Shown here piece by piece: positions 1-9,015 of a DNA stretch of 64,000 bases. Below the pieces are notes generated by a model. It saw only the letters and a program-made list of their open reading frames with translations, made no database searches and had not been told where the DNA came from. The stretch's first letter is position 1. Each line of letters starts with the position of its first letter. The stretch covers positions 1 through 64,000 of the forward strand of contig NZ_QFRJ01000007.1 of the NCBI RefSeq assembly GCF_003143775.1, given 5' to 3'. The translations under genes and the position numbers were made by a program. Origin of the DNA: Brumimicrobium oceani. Lineage in GTDB: Bacteria; Bacteroidota; Bacteroidia; Flavobacteriales_D; Crocinitomicaceae.

Positions 1-74
1 ACTAAAACTTCTTTTATATCAAAATACTTTATAAGCTCCTCAGGTAAAACATGAGATATTAAGGATGAGTTCAT
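1..74 (-). CDS. 5' end of a transposase-associated protein (ISAon1-type N-terminal region), cut by window edge
   Basis: On the minus strand an ATG at position 74 opens a frame that runs without a stop off the left edge, giving 24 residues beginning MNSSLISHVLPEEL and continuing IKYFDIKEVL. The pattern of a short N-terminus, then LPEEL, then YFDI, is what I associate with the small first ORF of ISAon1/ISL3-like insertion sequences in Bacteroidota, where it precedes the transposase proper. Only the start is visible, so length, integrity and the catalytic ORF cannot be judged. The region from 75 to 183 holds no gene I can support. Confidence 0.4.
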   Translation of the reverse strand, partial: MNSSLISHVLPEELIKYFDIKEVL

Positions 75-183
75 CGATGTTTTTAGTAGGTAAAATTAAT
101 CAAATCCCCTTAAAATTCACATGACCCGAAAAAATCTACCTTGTCTATCATAGACTTAAAACGATTGATTTTACTGATCAAAC

Positions 184-215
184 AAAAAAACGCTCAATAT
201 TTCTACTGAGCGTTT
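184..215 (-). terminator. Rho-independent terminator of the DUF3108 gene
   Basis: Arms AAACGCTCA (188-196) and TGAGCGTTT (207-215) form a 9-bp stem with a 10-nt loop. Read on the minus strand the stem is followed by a run of seven T. It lies 22 nt past the stop codon of the gene ending at 238. Confidence 0.8.
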
Positions 216-237
216 CCTTTTAAAAGGGGTTCAATTT

Positions 238-1023
238 TTATTTTTTGGCAATATCTCCAACCAATCCTTCCCATCCTACTAGGTGCATTCTAATGCTCCC
301 CACTGGAATTTTAGCTTTTACTAAAACGGGAATCCTGTTGGCATCATTGGTTACCCAAAACTCTACATCATCTGGGTCTTCAAAGTATCTTCCCTCTTGC
401 ACCACAGGTTGAAACTTTAAACATTCAAATGTTCCTTTACGAATGCTAACATCTTCTTTTCCTACATATCTCACTTTTAAAGGAAATATTTCCTCATCCA
501 TAAAAACTTTAAATTCAGAAATTTCTCCCACTCGCATACTAGAAAAATCCAGTGTTCGGGCATAATAAAAAGATGAAATCATATCTTGGATTCCCATGGG
601 AACTTTAAAAGACTTTCCTTTTTCAGTAATTACTTTTTGTTTGTCCTGCTTAAAGACATATTCTTGCTCTTTTTCGTAACCACCTTCATTAATATCGCGA
701 ACAAACAACCACGGAAAAACACCTTCTTTATCGACATAAGATTCATAAACATCTTCTACTTTATAAAACCAGTTGAATGCGCCGAGTGTTTTACCTTCAC
801 CTTTTACGTGGTATAGAGGCCTTCCATTTGCTCCTTTTTTATAGGTTTCTTTTACTGTTAAAATAGCTTCGCCAGCATCCACAATTCCGTAGCTAATTCT
901 ATAAGTTAATTTTTCTCCACTCGTAAAACTTTTACTTTGAACTTTGGGATAATAAATTTTCGTTGAGCTAGTCATTCCAACTAGCAATGCCGACATTATA
1001 AGTATTGAAATAATTGTTTTCAT
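238..1023 (-). CDS. DUF3108 domain-containing exported protein
   Basis: This encodes 261 residues from ATG 1023; an upstream in-frame alternative adds 16 residues that are unlike a signal peptide. The N-terminus MKTIISILIMSALLVGM is a typical secretion signal, so the product is periplasmic or exported. The body matches the DUF3108 pattern: a GEKLTYRISYG strand, then AGEAILTV, a FYKVEDVYESYVD segment, conserved phenylalanine-rich strands, and a final W-V-T-N-D block before the C-terminus. DUF3108 proteins are beta-rich and of unknown function, common in Bacteroidota and Proteobacteria, and often called outer-membrane-associated. The gene stands alone, divergent from the cardiolipin synthase gene, and has its own terminator. 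Confidence 0.85.
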   Translation of the reverse strand: MKTIISILIMSALLVGMTSSTKIYYPKVQSKSFTSGEKLTYRISYGIVDAGEAILTVKETYKKGANGRPLYHVKGEGKTLGAFNWFYKVEDVYESYVDKEGVFPWLFVRDINEGGYEKEQEYVFKQDKQKVITEKGKSFKVPMGIQDMISSFYYARTLDFSSMRVGEISEFKVFMDEEIFPLKVRYVGKEDVSIRKGTFECLKFQPVVQEGRYFEDPDDVEFWVTNDANRIPVLVKAKIPVGSIRMHLVGWEGLVGDIAKK

Positions 1024-1170
1024 AGCTTTTAAATTTGATTCAATGCACAAGAAGCAAAAAACTTGCCACACTACTTTTTCAAGTTTTTTTTACTAATTTC
1101 AAAAAATGTAATTTATTGAATGAAAAATGAAGTGTAACAAGTCTAAAAACGATTTTAAAGCGGAGATAGT

Positions 1171-2628
1171 ATGTGGATAGCTTGGTGGGCAATACAAATT
1201 ATATATGCAGTAATTGTAATCGCAGTTTCCATTCGTATTATTTATGATACACAAAGTTCATCAAAAACGCTTGCTTATTTATTGTTTGTGATTTTGGTTC
1301 CTGTTCTTGGTATAATCTTCTATTTGTCCATAGGAATTAACTACAGGAAACGAAAAATGTACTCCAAAAAGCTCATAAAAGATGCGGAGCTGTCTGCAAA
1401 GTTAAAAAATCAGGTTTTAGAGTATGCCAAATCAACTTACATGAATTCCAAACCTTTATTAAAGGATTACAAGAAGTTGATAAACATGATCACAACGGAT
1501 ACTTCGAGCAGTATATCCGATAACAATAGAGTGAAATTGCTGCTAAATGGCGAGAAAATGTTTCCAGAAGCATTGGAATCGATGAGCAATGCTAAACACC
1601 ACATTCATATTCAATTTTATATTTTTGAAAATGACATAATCGGAAATCAAATTGTAGACTTGTTGATTGAAAAAGCACAGGAAGGTGTAGAGGTGAGGTT
1701 TATCTATGACGATTTTGGAAGTAAAGCGGTAAGGGGAAAATTGCACAAAAAAATGGAAGCCGGTGGAGTAAAAGTTTTTCCTTTTTCTAAGATCGTATTC
1801 ATTTACTTGGCCAATCGAATGAATTATAGAAACCACAGAAAGATAATTATTGTGGATGGGAAAGAGGCCTTTGTAGGCGGAATTAATGTGAGCGATAAAT
1901 ACATCAATCATCCTGAGGCTCATCAAATGTACTGGCGAGATACGCATATTCAATTGAACGGACATTCTGTATATTTCCTGCAACATACTTTTTTGTGTGA
2001 TTGGAACTTTTGTGCAAATGACGAGGTAACACCGAGCGATAAGTATTTCCCCCCACCGGAGAGCTTCACCTTGAATGATAATAAAATTGTACAGATTGTT
2101 GCCAGTGGACCAGATTCTCCAACACCAACTATCCTCTATTCTTTATTGCAAGCTATCAATTTGGCCAAAGAAGAGGTGCTAATTACAACGCCTTATTTTA
2201 TACCGGGAGAAAGTATGATAGAGGCAATAGCAGTGGCTGCTTTAGGTGGTGTTAAAATAAAATTACTCGTTCCAGGAAAGTCCGATTCAAAAATAGTAAG
2301 TATAGCCTCCCGCTTTTATTTTAGTGAATTATTGAGGGCAGGTGTTGAAATTTACCTTTACCAAAAAGGCTTTGTGCATGCAAAAACAATGGTAGTTGAT
2401 GATAGGGTTGCAATAGTGGGAACAGCAAATATGGATTATAGAAGTTTTGATCTTAATTTTGAGGTAAACGCGATTGTCTACGATGAAGAAACAACAGCAG
2501 AGCTAAAAGCTGCTTTTTATCAAGACCTTCAAGAATCAGAAAAAATTATTCCTGAAGAATGGTATAATCGTTCCAAAAGAGCGAAGCTGTTGGAGAGAAC
2601 TGTGAGACTAGGCTCTCCATTACTCTAA
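1171..2628 (+). CDS. cls: cardiolipin synthase (phospholipase D family)
   Basis: The 485-residue product condenses two phosphatidylglycerol molecules into cardiolipin and glycerol at the inner membrane. Two hydrophobic N-terminal segments (about residues 1-20 and 32-55) are the usual membrane anchors. Two PLD HKD motifs are present and intact: HRKIIIVDGKEAFVGG at about residues 221-236 and HAKTMVVDDRVAIVGTANMD at about 401-420. The length matches the ClsA-type family (about 480). GGAG lies 7 nt before the ATG, a rather good Shine-Dalgarno for this phylum. The gene is monocistronic: the next gene is convergent and about 600 nt away. Confidence 0.95.
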   Translation: MWIAWWAIQIIYAVIVIAVSIRIIYDTQSSSKTLAYLLFVILVPVLGIIFYLSIGINYRKRKMYSKKLIKDAELSAKLKNQVLEYAKSTYMNSKPLLKDYKKLINMITTDTSSSISDNNRVKLLLNGEKMFPEALESMSNAKHHIHIQFYIFENDIIGNQIVDLLIEKAQEGVEVRFIYDDFGSKAVRGKLHKKMEAGGVKVFPFSKIVFIYLANRMNYRNHRKIIIVDGKEAFVGGINVSDKYINHPEAHQMYWRDTHIQLNGHSVYFLQHTFLCDWNFCANDEVTPSDKYFPPPESFTLNDNKIVQIVASGPDSPTPTILYSLLQAINLAKEEVLITTPYFIPGESMIEAIAVAALGGVKIKLLVPGKSDSKIVSIASRFYFSELLRAGVEIYLYQKGFVHAKTMVVDDRVAIVGTANMDYRSFDLNFEVNAIVYDEETTAELKAAFYQDLQESEKIIPEEWYNRSKRAKLLERTVRLGSPLL

Positions 2629-2635
2629 TTGTTTT

Positions 2636-3043
2636 AATCGCTTATCGGATACTTCGCCGTAAATTTATCGAATCAAGCATTCCATTCCGCGGCGAACTGA
2701 CAAGCTTCTTCGAAAGTTTTTATTGATGACCAATTGAAAAAGAGATTCGTGTAGGATAATCTTAGTCTTGGGGCGTATTCAAACGAGATTAAGATTTCTA
2801 CGGTCGCAGGCTATTTTAAGATGATGATAAAAAGAAAAGCAGTGAAAACTTCACTGCTTTATCTAAATAGTGCCTGAACGGAAACACATCAAAAATAAAC
2901 TATTTTAAATGCCTATCCGATACTTTACCAGTAAATATGTCTAAGCCAACCATAATTTGATTCAGCGGTAAACTAACAAGATCCTTCGCAAATTTCTATT
3001 TCCAACCAGTTGAAAAAAGAAATCCGCTTCAGGATGACATTAA
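2636..3043. repeat. Diverged direct repeat of about 130 bp, two copies
   Basis: The gene-free stretch 2629-3254 contains two related blocks, about 2636-2765 and 2907-3042. They share, in the same order, a TATC(G/C)GATACTT start, a GTAAATATGTC-like segment, AAACTAACAAG-like and TTCGAAAG-like segments, CCA(A/G)TTGAAAAA and an AGGATRA(T/C) end. Identity is only moderate, so the duplication is old. No ORF with coding character overlaps it. Between the copies lies unremarkable AT-rich sequence. Confidence 0.5.
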
Positions 3044-3092
3044 GCTTTTCCCCTCTCACTTGCTTCCCAGCGCCTACAACTGTCATCCTGAT

Positions 3093-3122
3093 CAGGGTTG
3101 AAAATTAAGATTTTCAACCCTG
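3093..3122. repeat. Perfect hairpin between convergent genes
   Basis: CAGGGTTGAAAAT (3093-3105) and its exact complement (3110-3122) are separated by TAAG. The surrounding GTCATCCTGA and GGATC are the ends of a short interspersed palindrome often seen in Bacteroidota. It sits between cls and the helicase gene, where it may also stop transcription, although no T-run follows it. Confidence 0.6.
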
Positions 3123-3254
3123 GAAGGATCTGGCCTGGTTAATAGAGAGTACTTTTTATTAGTGTAGTAAATTAAATAGCTGGTAAAGTTCCCGATAAGC
3201 ATTCTAAATTATAAAATTCGTCTGTTTCCGACCAAGCACTAAATGTTTAAAACC

Positions 3255-4523
3255 TTAATCTCTTCTTGGGGATTTCCCTCTGGAATTGTTCCCTTTTTTT
3301 CCCTGTGGTCTTCTTCCTCTTCCACCGCCTCCACCACGGCCACGTTGTTGTGGATTTGCAGGCTTAACAGATTTATCTTCTATTTCTTCCTCTACCTCAG
3401 GATGAGCTTGCATTACAGGAACTTTCTGTTTTATTAGTTTTTCAATTCCTCTCAAAAAGGCGCGTTCATCATTGGCACAGAAAGATAGAGCAATACCGCT
3501 TGCGTGAGCACGACCTGTTCGTCCAATTCTATGGACATAAGTTTCTGCCACATTGGGCAACTCGTAGTTAATCACTAAAGATAAGTCATCAACATCAATT
3601 CCTCTTGCTGCAATATCTGTAGCAATCAATACTTGAATAGATCCCTCTTTGAATCCACCTAAGGCTGCTTCTCGTTGTGGTTGTGACTTATTTCCGTGAA
3701 TCGCGGCAGATTTTATACCTGCCTTATCCAGTTTTTTTACGATTTTATTCGCTCCATGTTTAGTGCGCGAAAAAACCAAAACAGATTCTCCTGGACGTTC
3801 TTTAATCAGGTGAGTTAAAAGCTCTACCTTATTCTCTTTACTCACAAAATAAACTCCTTGGTCTACTTTTTCAGCCGTTGCTTGTTGAGGCTTAATGGTA
3901 ACTTGTTCAAACTCGCCCAAAATTTTCCTGGACAATTCAACAATTGATTTCGGCATGGTTGCAGAAAAGAAAAGCGATTGTCTTTTTGGAGGAAGTTTAG
4001 CAATTATTTTCTTGATGTCATGAATAAAACCCATGTCCAACATTTGGTCTGCTTCATCCAAAACAACAAAGTCTAAATCGCGAAAAGAAAGGTGACCCTG
4101 GTCTTCTAAATCAAGCAAACGACCTGGAGTAGCCACTAAAATATCGACACCTTGTTTAAGGCGAGCCACTTGTTTTGTTTGTTTTACACCTCCGTAAATC
4201 ACTGTGGTTCTTAAACCCGTGTGTCTACCATAATTCTTAAAGCTTTCATCAATTTGAATGGCTAATTCACGCGTTGGAGTAACGACCAAAGCGCGAACTT
4301 TACGTTTTCCTTTCGAATGCGCATTAGCATTGTATAAATGATGTAAAATTGGAATTCCAAAAGCGGCAGTTTTACCTGTTCCGGTTTGTGCCACACCTAA
4401 AAGGTCTTTTCCCTTCAATAAGATAGGAATAGATTGTTCTTGAATGGGAGTTGGATTTTCGTAGCCTTCTTCTTCGAGGGCTTTTAATATAGGGTCGGCT
4501 AAGCCGAGTTGTTTAAATGTCAT
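3255..4523 (-). CDS. rhlE: DEAD-box ATP-dependent RNA helicase, RhlE type
   Basis: The 422-residue product unwinds short RNA duplexes in ribosome assembly, RNA decay or cold adaptation. Motifs appear in order: Q motif PTPIQEQSI (about 25-33), Walker A AQTGTGKTA (about 45-53), PTRELA, DEAD box VLDEADQML (about 152-160), SAT in FFSATMP, and motif VI HRIGRTGRA (about 331). The tail after residue 385 is low-complexity and rich in Gly, Arg and Lys, an RNA-binding tail usual for RhlE/CshA-like proteins in this phylum. The gene is alone; a TATCTTTG -7 element lies 18 nt upstream of the ATG. Confidence 0.9.
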   Translation of the reverse strand: MTFKQLGLADPILKALEEEGYENPTPIQEQSIPILLKGKDLLGVAQTGTGKTAAFGIPILHHLYNANAHSKGKRKVRALVVTPTRELAIQIDESFKNYGRHTGLRTTVIYGGVKQTKQVARLKQGVDILVATPGRLLDLEDQGHLSFRDLDFVVLDEADQMLDMGFIHDIKKIIAKLPPKRQSLFFSATMPKSIVELSRKILGEFEQVTIKPQQATAEKVDQGVYFVSKENKVELLTHLIKERPGESVLVFSRTKHGANKIVKKLDKAGIKSAAIHGNKSQPQREAALGGFKEGSIQVLIATDIAARGIDVDDLSLVINYELPNVAETYVHRIGRTGRAHASGIALSFCANDERAFLRGIEKLIKQKVPVMQAHPEVEEEIEDKSVKPANPQQRGRGGGGGRGRRPQGKKGNNSRGKSPRRD

Positions 4524-4884
4524 GTATTATATATAAGTTGCAAAGATACAATTTTAATGTTGAATTGTTAATGTTTAATTATTAACGCGATAGGGGTGTT
4601 TGTTGTAATGTTTAACTATTAATGTGGTAGGGGTTTTGTAATGGTCAAGGTTTAATTGTTATCGTGTTTTTTTGAATTCACCTGAGCTGAAAATCCGTGA
4701 TTATCCCGATAACAAATGCGGGACAAGTTCCGCGTTCCATTATAGCGCAAACCATTTGCTAGGGAATGGAACTTAAATTATTTCACTACTGGTAAAATAT
4801 CCTGATGGGCTTTTTGATTAAAAATGATAGCATTCTTCTATTAATTTTGCATGCCAAAACAGTTTTCGTCTCTTCAATATTCAA
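4524..4884. repeat. Intergenic region with short AT-rich repeats
   Basis: The 361-nt stretch between the helicase and AhpD-like genes has no gene. From 4557 to 4665 a phrase like TTAATGTTTAA(T/C)TATTAA recurs three times with GATAGGGG or GGTAGGGG between copies. From 4729 to 4753 it carries TCCGCGTTCCATTATAGCGC, found in near-identical form at 48429 and 58401. Its AT-rich phrase also returns in reverse orientation near 55660 and 58455. Confidence 0.5.
4541..4548 (-). promoter_or_regulatory. -7 promoter element of the RNA helicase gene
   Basis: On the minus strand TATCTTTG matches the Bacteroidota -7 consensus TAnnTTTG and lies 17 nt upstream of the helicase ATG. No clear TTG at the -33 position was found, so only the -7 box is claimed. 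Confidence 0.4.
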
Positions 4885-5520
4885 TTAGTCTTTAGCAAAC
4901 TTATTACCTGCCAAGCCTAACAAGCTGCGCGAAACACTGTGAATAATCACAAATGGCAGTGCTAAAATTCCAGAAATCATCATTCCTAATTCGTAAAATA
5001 AGGAGCTGTCTTTAAACTTATTTCCTTTCAATCTCGCTTGAAAAGCACTTACAGGGATTCCATACATGTTTCCTGCAATCATCACTTGACATGCAGCCAG
5101 AATAATTTCAGCTTTTTCCTCTCCATATTCTTCGACAATAGAATCGTAAGCATATTTTTTTGGTTTTCCTGTTTCATCTGCAAAATGTTGAGCAAAAACT
5201 ATGGCCTTTGCCTCTTCAGGTCTTATAAAATTGTCTTTTCCACTTAAAAAACTGCTGATTTCTTCATTGCTCATCCCTTGCTTTAAGGCCATTTTTGTAT
5301 GCTGATAGGAGCATGCTGCACAACCGTTTACTTCGGTTACCGCTAGTTGTAATCGCTCAACGAAATCTGGATGCAATAAAGCACTTTTCTTATTTTTTGA
5401 TAAAATGGAAAATGCTCCTGCCGCATAAATAAAGGAGTTATACATTTGTGCAAAGCTAAATTTACGCTTAAACTCTGCCCTTGAACTTATTTCTTGAGGT
5501 ATAGTGATGTCCTGTTTCAT
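4885..5520 (-). CDS. Carboxymuconolactone decarboxylase/AhpD-like protein
   Basis: This encodes 211 residues when started at ATG 5520; a longer frame adds MARLKNKK, but the A/T-rich leader just before 5520 fits a start there. The central CxxC motif in GCAACSYQHTKMAL (about residues 66-79) followed by a helical segment is the AhpD/CMD alkylhydroperoxidase fold, where the two cysteines and the nearby His carry thiol redox chemistry. The product is longer than typical AhpD (about 175) and has a hydrophobic C-terminal stretch (ILALPFVIIHSVS). It is likely a cytosolic or membrane-associated peroxidase-like protein; substrate unknown. Confidence 0.8.
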   Translation of the reverse strand: MKQDITIPQEISSRAEFKRKFSFAQMYNSFIYAAGAFSILSKNKKSALLHPDFVERLQLAVTEVNGCAACSYQHTKMALKQGMSNEEISSFLSGKDNFIRPEEAKAIVFAQHFADETGKPKKYAYDSIVEEYGEEKAEIILAACQVMIAGNMYGIPVSAFQARLKGNKFKDSSLFYELGMMISGILALPFVIIHSVSRSLLGLAGNKFAKD

Positions 5521-5755
5521 TTTTTTATTTTTTAATCGAGCCAACAGCGCAAGTTAAGCACAACAGGTGGAAAAGGGTGTAACAATAGTCACGTTGACTT
5601 GCTGAATTATTTCGTTTCCGTGAGTTGAAGATCATGTTTAGGATACTGTACACTTCTTTTTACCAAATTGTTAACATTTTTAAAACTGATAAAAATCAGC
5701 CTGATTTTAGCCTCTAAACTCTTTAGTAATGTCTAACTTAGAGGAAAAATTCACT

Positions 5756-6592
5756 ATGAAGAACATAATATTACCAACAGATTTTTCTCACAATTCTTGG
5801 AACGCCATTGCTTATGCGGTGCAATTGTTTAAGAATGAAGAATGCAATTTTTTCTTGTTGAATACTTATAAGCTCACTGTTTACGGAGCTGAATTCACAG
5901 TTCAAAACCCAGCTGAATTTGGCTTATTAGAAACCATCAAAACAGCTTCAAAAGATGGGTTGGAAAAGATGAGTCGGCGAATTCAGGACTATTTCAAAAA
6001 TCCAAAACACACCATAACACAAGTTTCTTCATTCAATTCTATTTCTGGTGCAACTGATGAATTGCAAAGAGAGCATAAAATTGATTTCATTGTAATGGGA
6101 ACGAAAGGAGCAACTGGAGCGATGAAAGTTCTTTTCGGTTCAAACACGGTTGATGTACTAAACGATGCGAAATGTCCAACTTTGGCGATTCCTAACGATT
6201 TGGAATTTGAAACTCCAAAAAATATATTGTTTCCTTCCGATTACAAAATTGAGTTTAAAGAAAATCATTTAAAACCAATTCTTGATATCGCAACTCAGTA
6301 CCAATCAAAAGTAAATAGTTTACACGTTTATTTTGAGCGAAAACTGAGTGTTAAACAGATTGAAAATAGAAATCTTTTGGAGGCTTACTTTGAGGGAACA
6401 GATTTTGAATTACACACCAAGGAGGATAAAAAGATTCCTGAAGTGGTAAAGTCCTTCCAAAAGGAACACAACATTAATTTATTGGTAATGATCAATAACA
6501 AACATTCCTTCTTTGAGAATTTATTTTTCAAGAACAAAATCAATGAAATAGGTTTTGATTTAGAAATTCCATTTTTGGTAATTCCTTCATAA
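5756..6592 (+). CDS. Universal stress protein, tandem USP domains
   Basis: The product is 278 residues from ATG 5756, where the USP beta-1 strand (MKNIILPTDFSHNS) begins; an in-frame ATG 27 nt upstream is less likely because AGAGGA precedes the downstream ATG. Domain 1 spans about 1-145 and ends with the nucleotide-binding pattern MGTKGA then FGSNT; domain 2 (about 150-278) is degenerate and lacks the G-2x-G-9x-G loop. This two-domain form is usual in Bacteroidota. The role is survival under stress or growth arrest, presumably as a dimeric ATP-binding protein. It ends at a strong terminator. Confidence 0.85.
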   Translation: MKNIILPTDFSHNSWNAIAYAVQLFKNEECNFFLLNTYKLTVYGAEFTVQNPAEFGLLETIKTASKDGLEKMSRRIQDYFKNPKHTITQVSSFNSISGATDELQREHKIDFIVMGTKGATGAMKVLFGSNTVDVLNDAKCPTLAIPNDLEFETPKNILFPSDYKIEFKENHLKPILDIATQYQSKVNSLHVYFERKLSVKQIENRNLLEAYFEGTDFELHTKEDKKIPEVVKSFQKEHNINLLVMINNKHSFFENLFFKNKINEIGFDLEIPFLVIPS

Positions 6593-6641
6593 GTAGAATA
6601 AATACAGTCTCTTAATTAGATCAAATTCGTGTTTTGGTTTA

Positions 6642-6688
6642 AAAAAACGCTTAAAAACAAATTATTAATTTGGTGTTAAGCGTTTTTT
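6642..6688 (+). terminator. Strong bidirectional-looking terminator after usp
   Basis: AAAAAACGCTTAA (6642-6654) pairs perfectly with TTAAGCGTTTTTT (6676-6688). The loop has its own CAAATTATTAATTTG stem. It lies 50 nt past the usp stop. The rest of 6593-6897 is gene-free and only moderately AT-rich. Confidence 0.85.
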
Positions 6689-6897
6689 AAACTAACATCA
6701 GAGTATAAACGCTTAATGCCTGTTTAAATCCAATTTTCTCTGCTAAGCCTTTTCTCAATTCCTGATTCTTTACCACTTTAAAATGCCATTAAAATGACAT
6801 ATAATCGGGTAAAATTGACTTGCTTTATGGAGTGTTATCCTTAAGTTTGTTGGAATTAAGGAAATAATAGTTTTTAAATAAAATAGCTACGCTAATC

Positions 6898-9006
6898 ATG
6901 AGAAAAGCAGCCAATAAAGCAGTTTACATTGCAACAACAGAGCCCAACAGCGGAAAATCTATCCTGTCCTTAGGATTGATGCAATTATTGTTGGGGAAAG
7001 CTTCAAAAGTGGGGTATTTCAGACCCATTATAGATGATTTCAAGGAAGGAAAAATCGATAATCACATCAATACTGTCATTCGTTATTTCAATTTAGATTT
7101 AAAATTTGAAGACGCTTTTGCCTATACCAGAAGTCAGTTTATTCGACTGAAAAATGACAACAAAGACGATGAAGTTATAGCTAAGATTATCGATAAATAT
7201 AAGGCGGTTGAAGAACGTTTTGACTTCGTATTGGTGGAAGGAACCAGTTTTACAGGTGAAGGATCTATCGGAGAATTTGATATCAACGTTTTGATTGCCA
7301 AAAATCTTGGTGTTCCAGCCATTGTACTTGAGAGTGGAGTGGGAAAAACACTAAATGAATTGGTGGGAAACTTGCGCATGGCCTACGATACTTTTAGTGA
7401 CAAAGGTGTTGAAGTACTATCAGTAATTGCCAATAAGGTGGAACAAGACAACATCACTTTGGTGACTGATGAATTAACAAAACATTTTCCTGCGAATGTA
7501 ATCGTAAATGCCATTCCAGTGAATCCTGTTTTGGCAAATCCATCCATTAAAGAAATCGTTAAAGTTCTGGATGCTAAAGTTTTGTTTGGACACGATTTCA
7601 TAAATAATCAAGCCGGATACTTTAGTGTTGGAGCCATGCAGTTGCCCAATTATTTGAATCATTTAAATAAGAATGACAGTTTGGTGATTACACCCGGAGA
7701 TAGGGCAGACCTTATTCTTGGCGCTTTACAAGCCAATGTTTCAGATAATTACCCTAGTGTTTCTGGAATTGTGCTAACAGGAGGCTTAGTGCCGGCAGAG
7801 TCGATCAATAAATTGATCAAAGGACTGTCGGATGTTGTGCCTATTATTGCCGTAAATGGCGGGACTTTCGCTGTGGTAAACGCAATTGGGGCTATAAAAT
7901 CTCAGATTTATGCCGAGAACACGCAAAAGATTGATACTTCAATTAAAGATTTTGAGAAATATGTGAAGGTGGATGAACTGATTGAGCGTTTAATCACTTT
8001 TGAAACAAAGGCAGTAACACCGAGAATGTTCCAATACAATTTGTTGAAAAAAGCAAAATCTAAAAAGAAGCATATTGTTTTGCCAGAAGGACTGGATGAA
8101 CGCGTACTGAGGGCTACCAAACAATTAATCGATGTGGATGCCGCTGAACTTACTTTGCTTGGTGACAAAAAGAAAATTGCCGAAAAAATCACAGCCCTTG
8201 ATTTGGAGCTAGATTTAGATAAAATAAACATCATTAATCCGGTAGCATCTGAATATTTTGAGGACTATGCAAACACGCTTTTCGAATTGCGTAAACACAA
8301 AAATGTTAATCTTGTGATGGCAAAAGATTTAATGGAAGATGTTTCTTACTTTGGATCAATGATGGTGTACAAAGGCGATGCCGATGGAATGGTCTCTGGG
8401 GCAATTCATACAACGCAACATACCATTCGTCCGGCCTTACAGTTTATTAAAACGAAACCAGATGCTTCAATAGTTTCCTCTGTGTTTTTTATGTGTTTAG
8501 AAGACCGGGTTTCAGTCTACGGAGATTGTGCCATAAATCCAAATCCAAATGCCGAGGAATTGGCGGAAATAGCTATTTCTTCTGCTGCAACGAGCGTAGC
8601 TTTTGACATAGATCCAAAAATTGCCATGTTGTCTTATTCTTCCGGATCTTCGGGAGTGGGAGAAGACGTGGAAAGAGTAAGGGAGGCAACTCAAATCGTA
8701 AAATCAAAACGACCAGATTTGAAAGTCGAAGGTCCAATTCAATACGACGCCGCGGTAGATATGAATGTTGGGAAATTAAAACTTCCAGAATCTGAGGTTG
8801 CCGGACAAGCCAATGTATTTATTTTTCCAGATTTGAATACAGGAAATAATACTTATAAAGCAGTCCAAAGAGAAACGAAAGCTTTGGCAATTGGACCCAT
8901 TATTCAAGGGTTAAATAAACCGGTCAACGATTTAAGTAGAGGGTGTACCATCGAAGATATTTTCAATACGGTAGTTGTTACAGCTATTCAAGCGCAAGAC
9001 ATTTAA
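6898..9006 (+). CDS. pta: Phosphate acetyltransferase
   Basis: This 702-residue enzyme converts acetyl-CoA and phosphate to acetyl phosphate and CoA, the first step of overflow acetate formation. It is the long three-domain form: an N-terminal P-loop dethiobiotin synthase-like domain (TTEPNSGKSIL near residue 12), a DRTGG domain (about 215-335), and the catalytic PTA_PTB domain (about 375-702) with LPEGLDERVLRA, SSGSSGVGED and VEGPIQYDAA. Length matches E. coli-type Pta (about 710). It lies 9 nt upstream of ackA, so the two form one operon. Confidence 0.96.
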   Translation: MRKAANKAVYIATTEPNSGKSILSLGLMQLLLGKASKVGYFRPIIDDFKEGKIDNHINTVIRYFNLDLKFEDAFAYTRSQFIRLKNDNKDDEVIAKIIDKYKAVEERFDFVLVEGTSFTGEGSIGEFDINVLIAKNLGVPAIVLESGVGKTLNELVGNLRMAYDTFSDKGVEVLSVIANKVEQDNITLVTDELTKHFPANVIVNAIPVNPVLANPSIKEIVKVLDAKVLFGHDFINNQAGYFSVGAMQLPNYLNHLNKNDSLVITPGDRADLILGALQANVSDNYPSVSGIVLTGGLVPAESINKLIKGLSDVVPIIAVNGGTFAVVNAIGAIKSQIYAENTQKIDTSIKDFEKYVKVDELIERLITFETKAVTPRMFQYNLLKKAKSKKKHIVLPEGLDERVLRATKQLIDVDAAELTLLGDKKKIAEKITALDLELDLDKINIINPVASEYFEDYANTLFELRKHKNVNLVMAKDLMEDVSYFGSMMVYKGDADGMVSGAIHTTQHTIRPALQFIKTKPDASIVSSVFFMCLEDRVSVYGDCAINPNPNAEELAEIAISSAATSVAFDIDPKIAMLSYSSGSSGVGEDVERVREATQIVKSKRPDLKVEGPIQYDAAVDMNVGKLKLPESEVAGQANVFIFPDLNTGNNTYKAVQRETKALAIGPIIQGLNKPVNDLSRGCTIEDIFNTVVVTAIQAQDI

Positions 9007-9015
9007 AATAATAGA

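Noticed and set aside
1543-1986. 147-residue minus-strand ORF inside cls
   Set aside because: Antisense shadow; cls has intact catalytic motifs in the plus frame.
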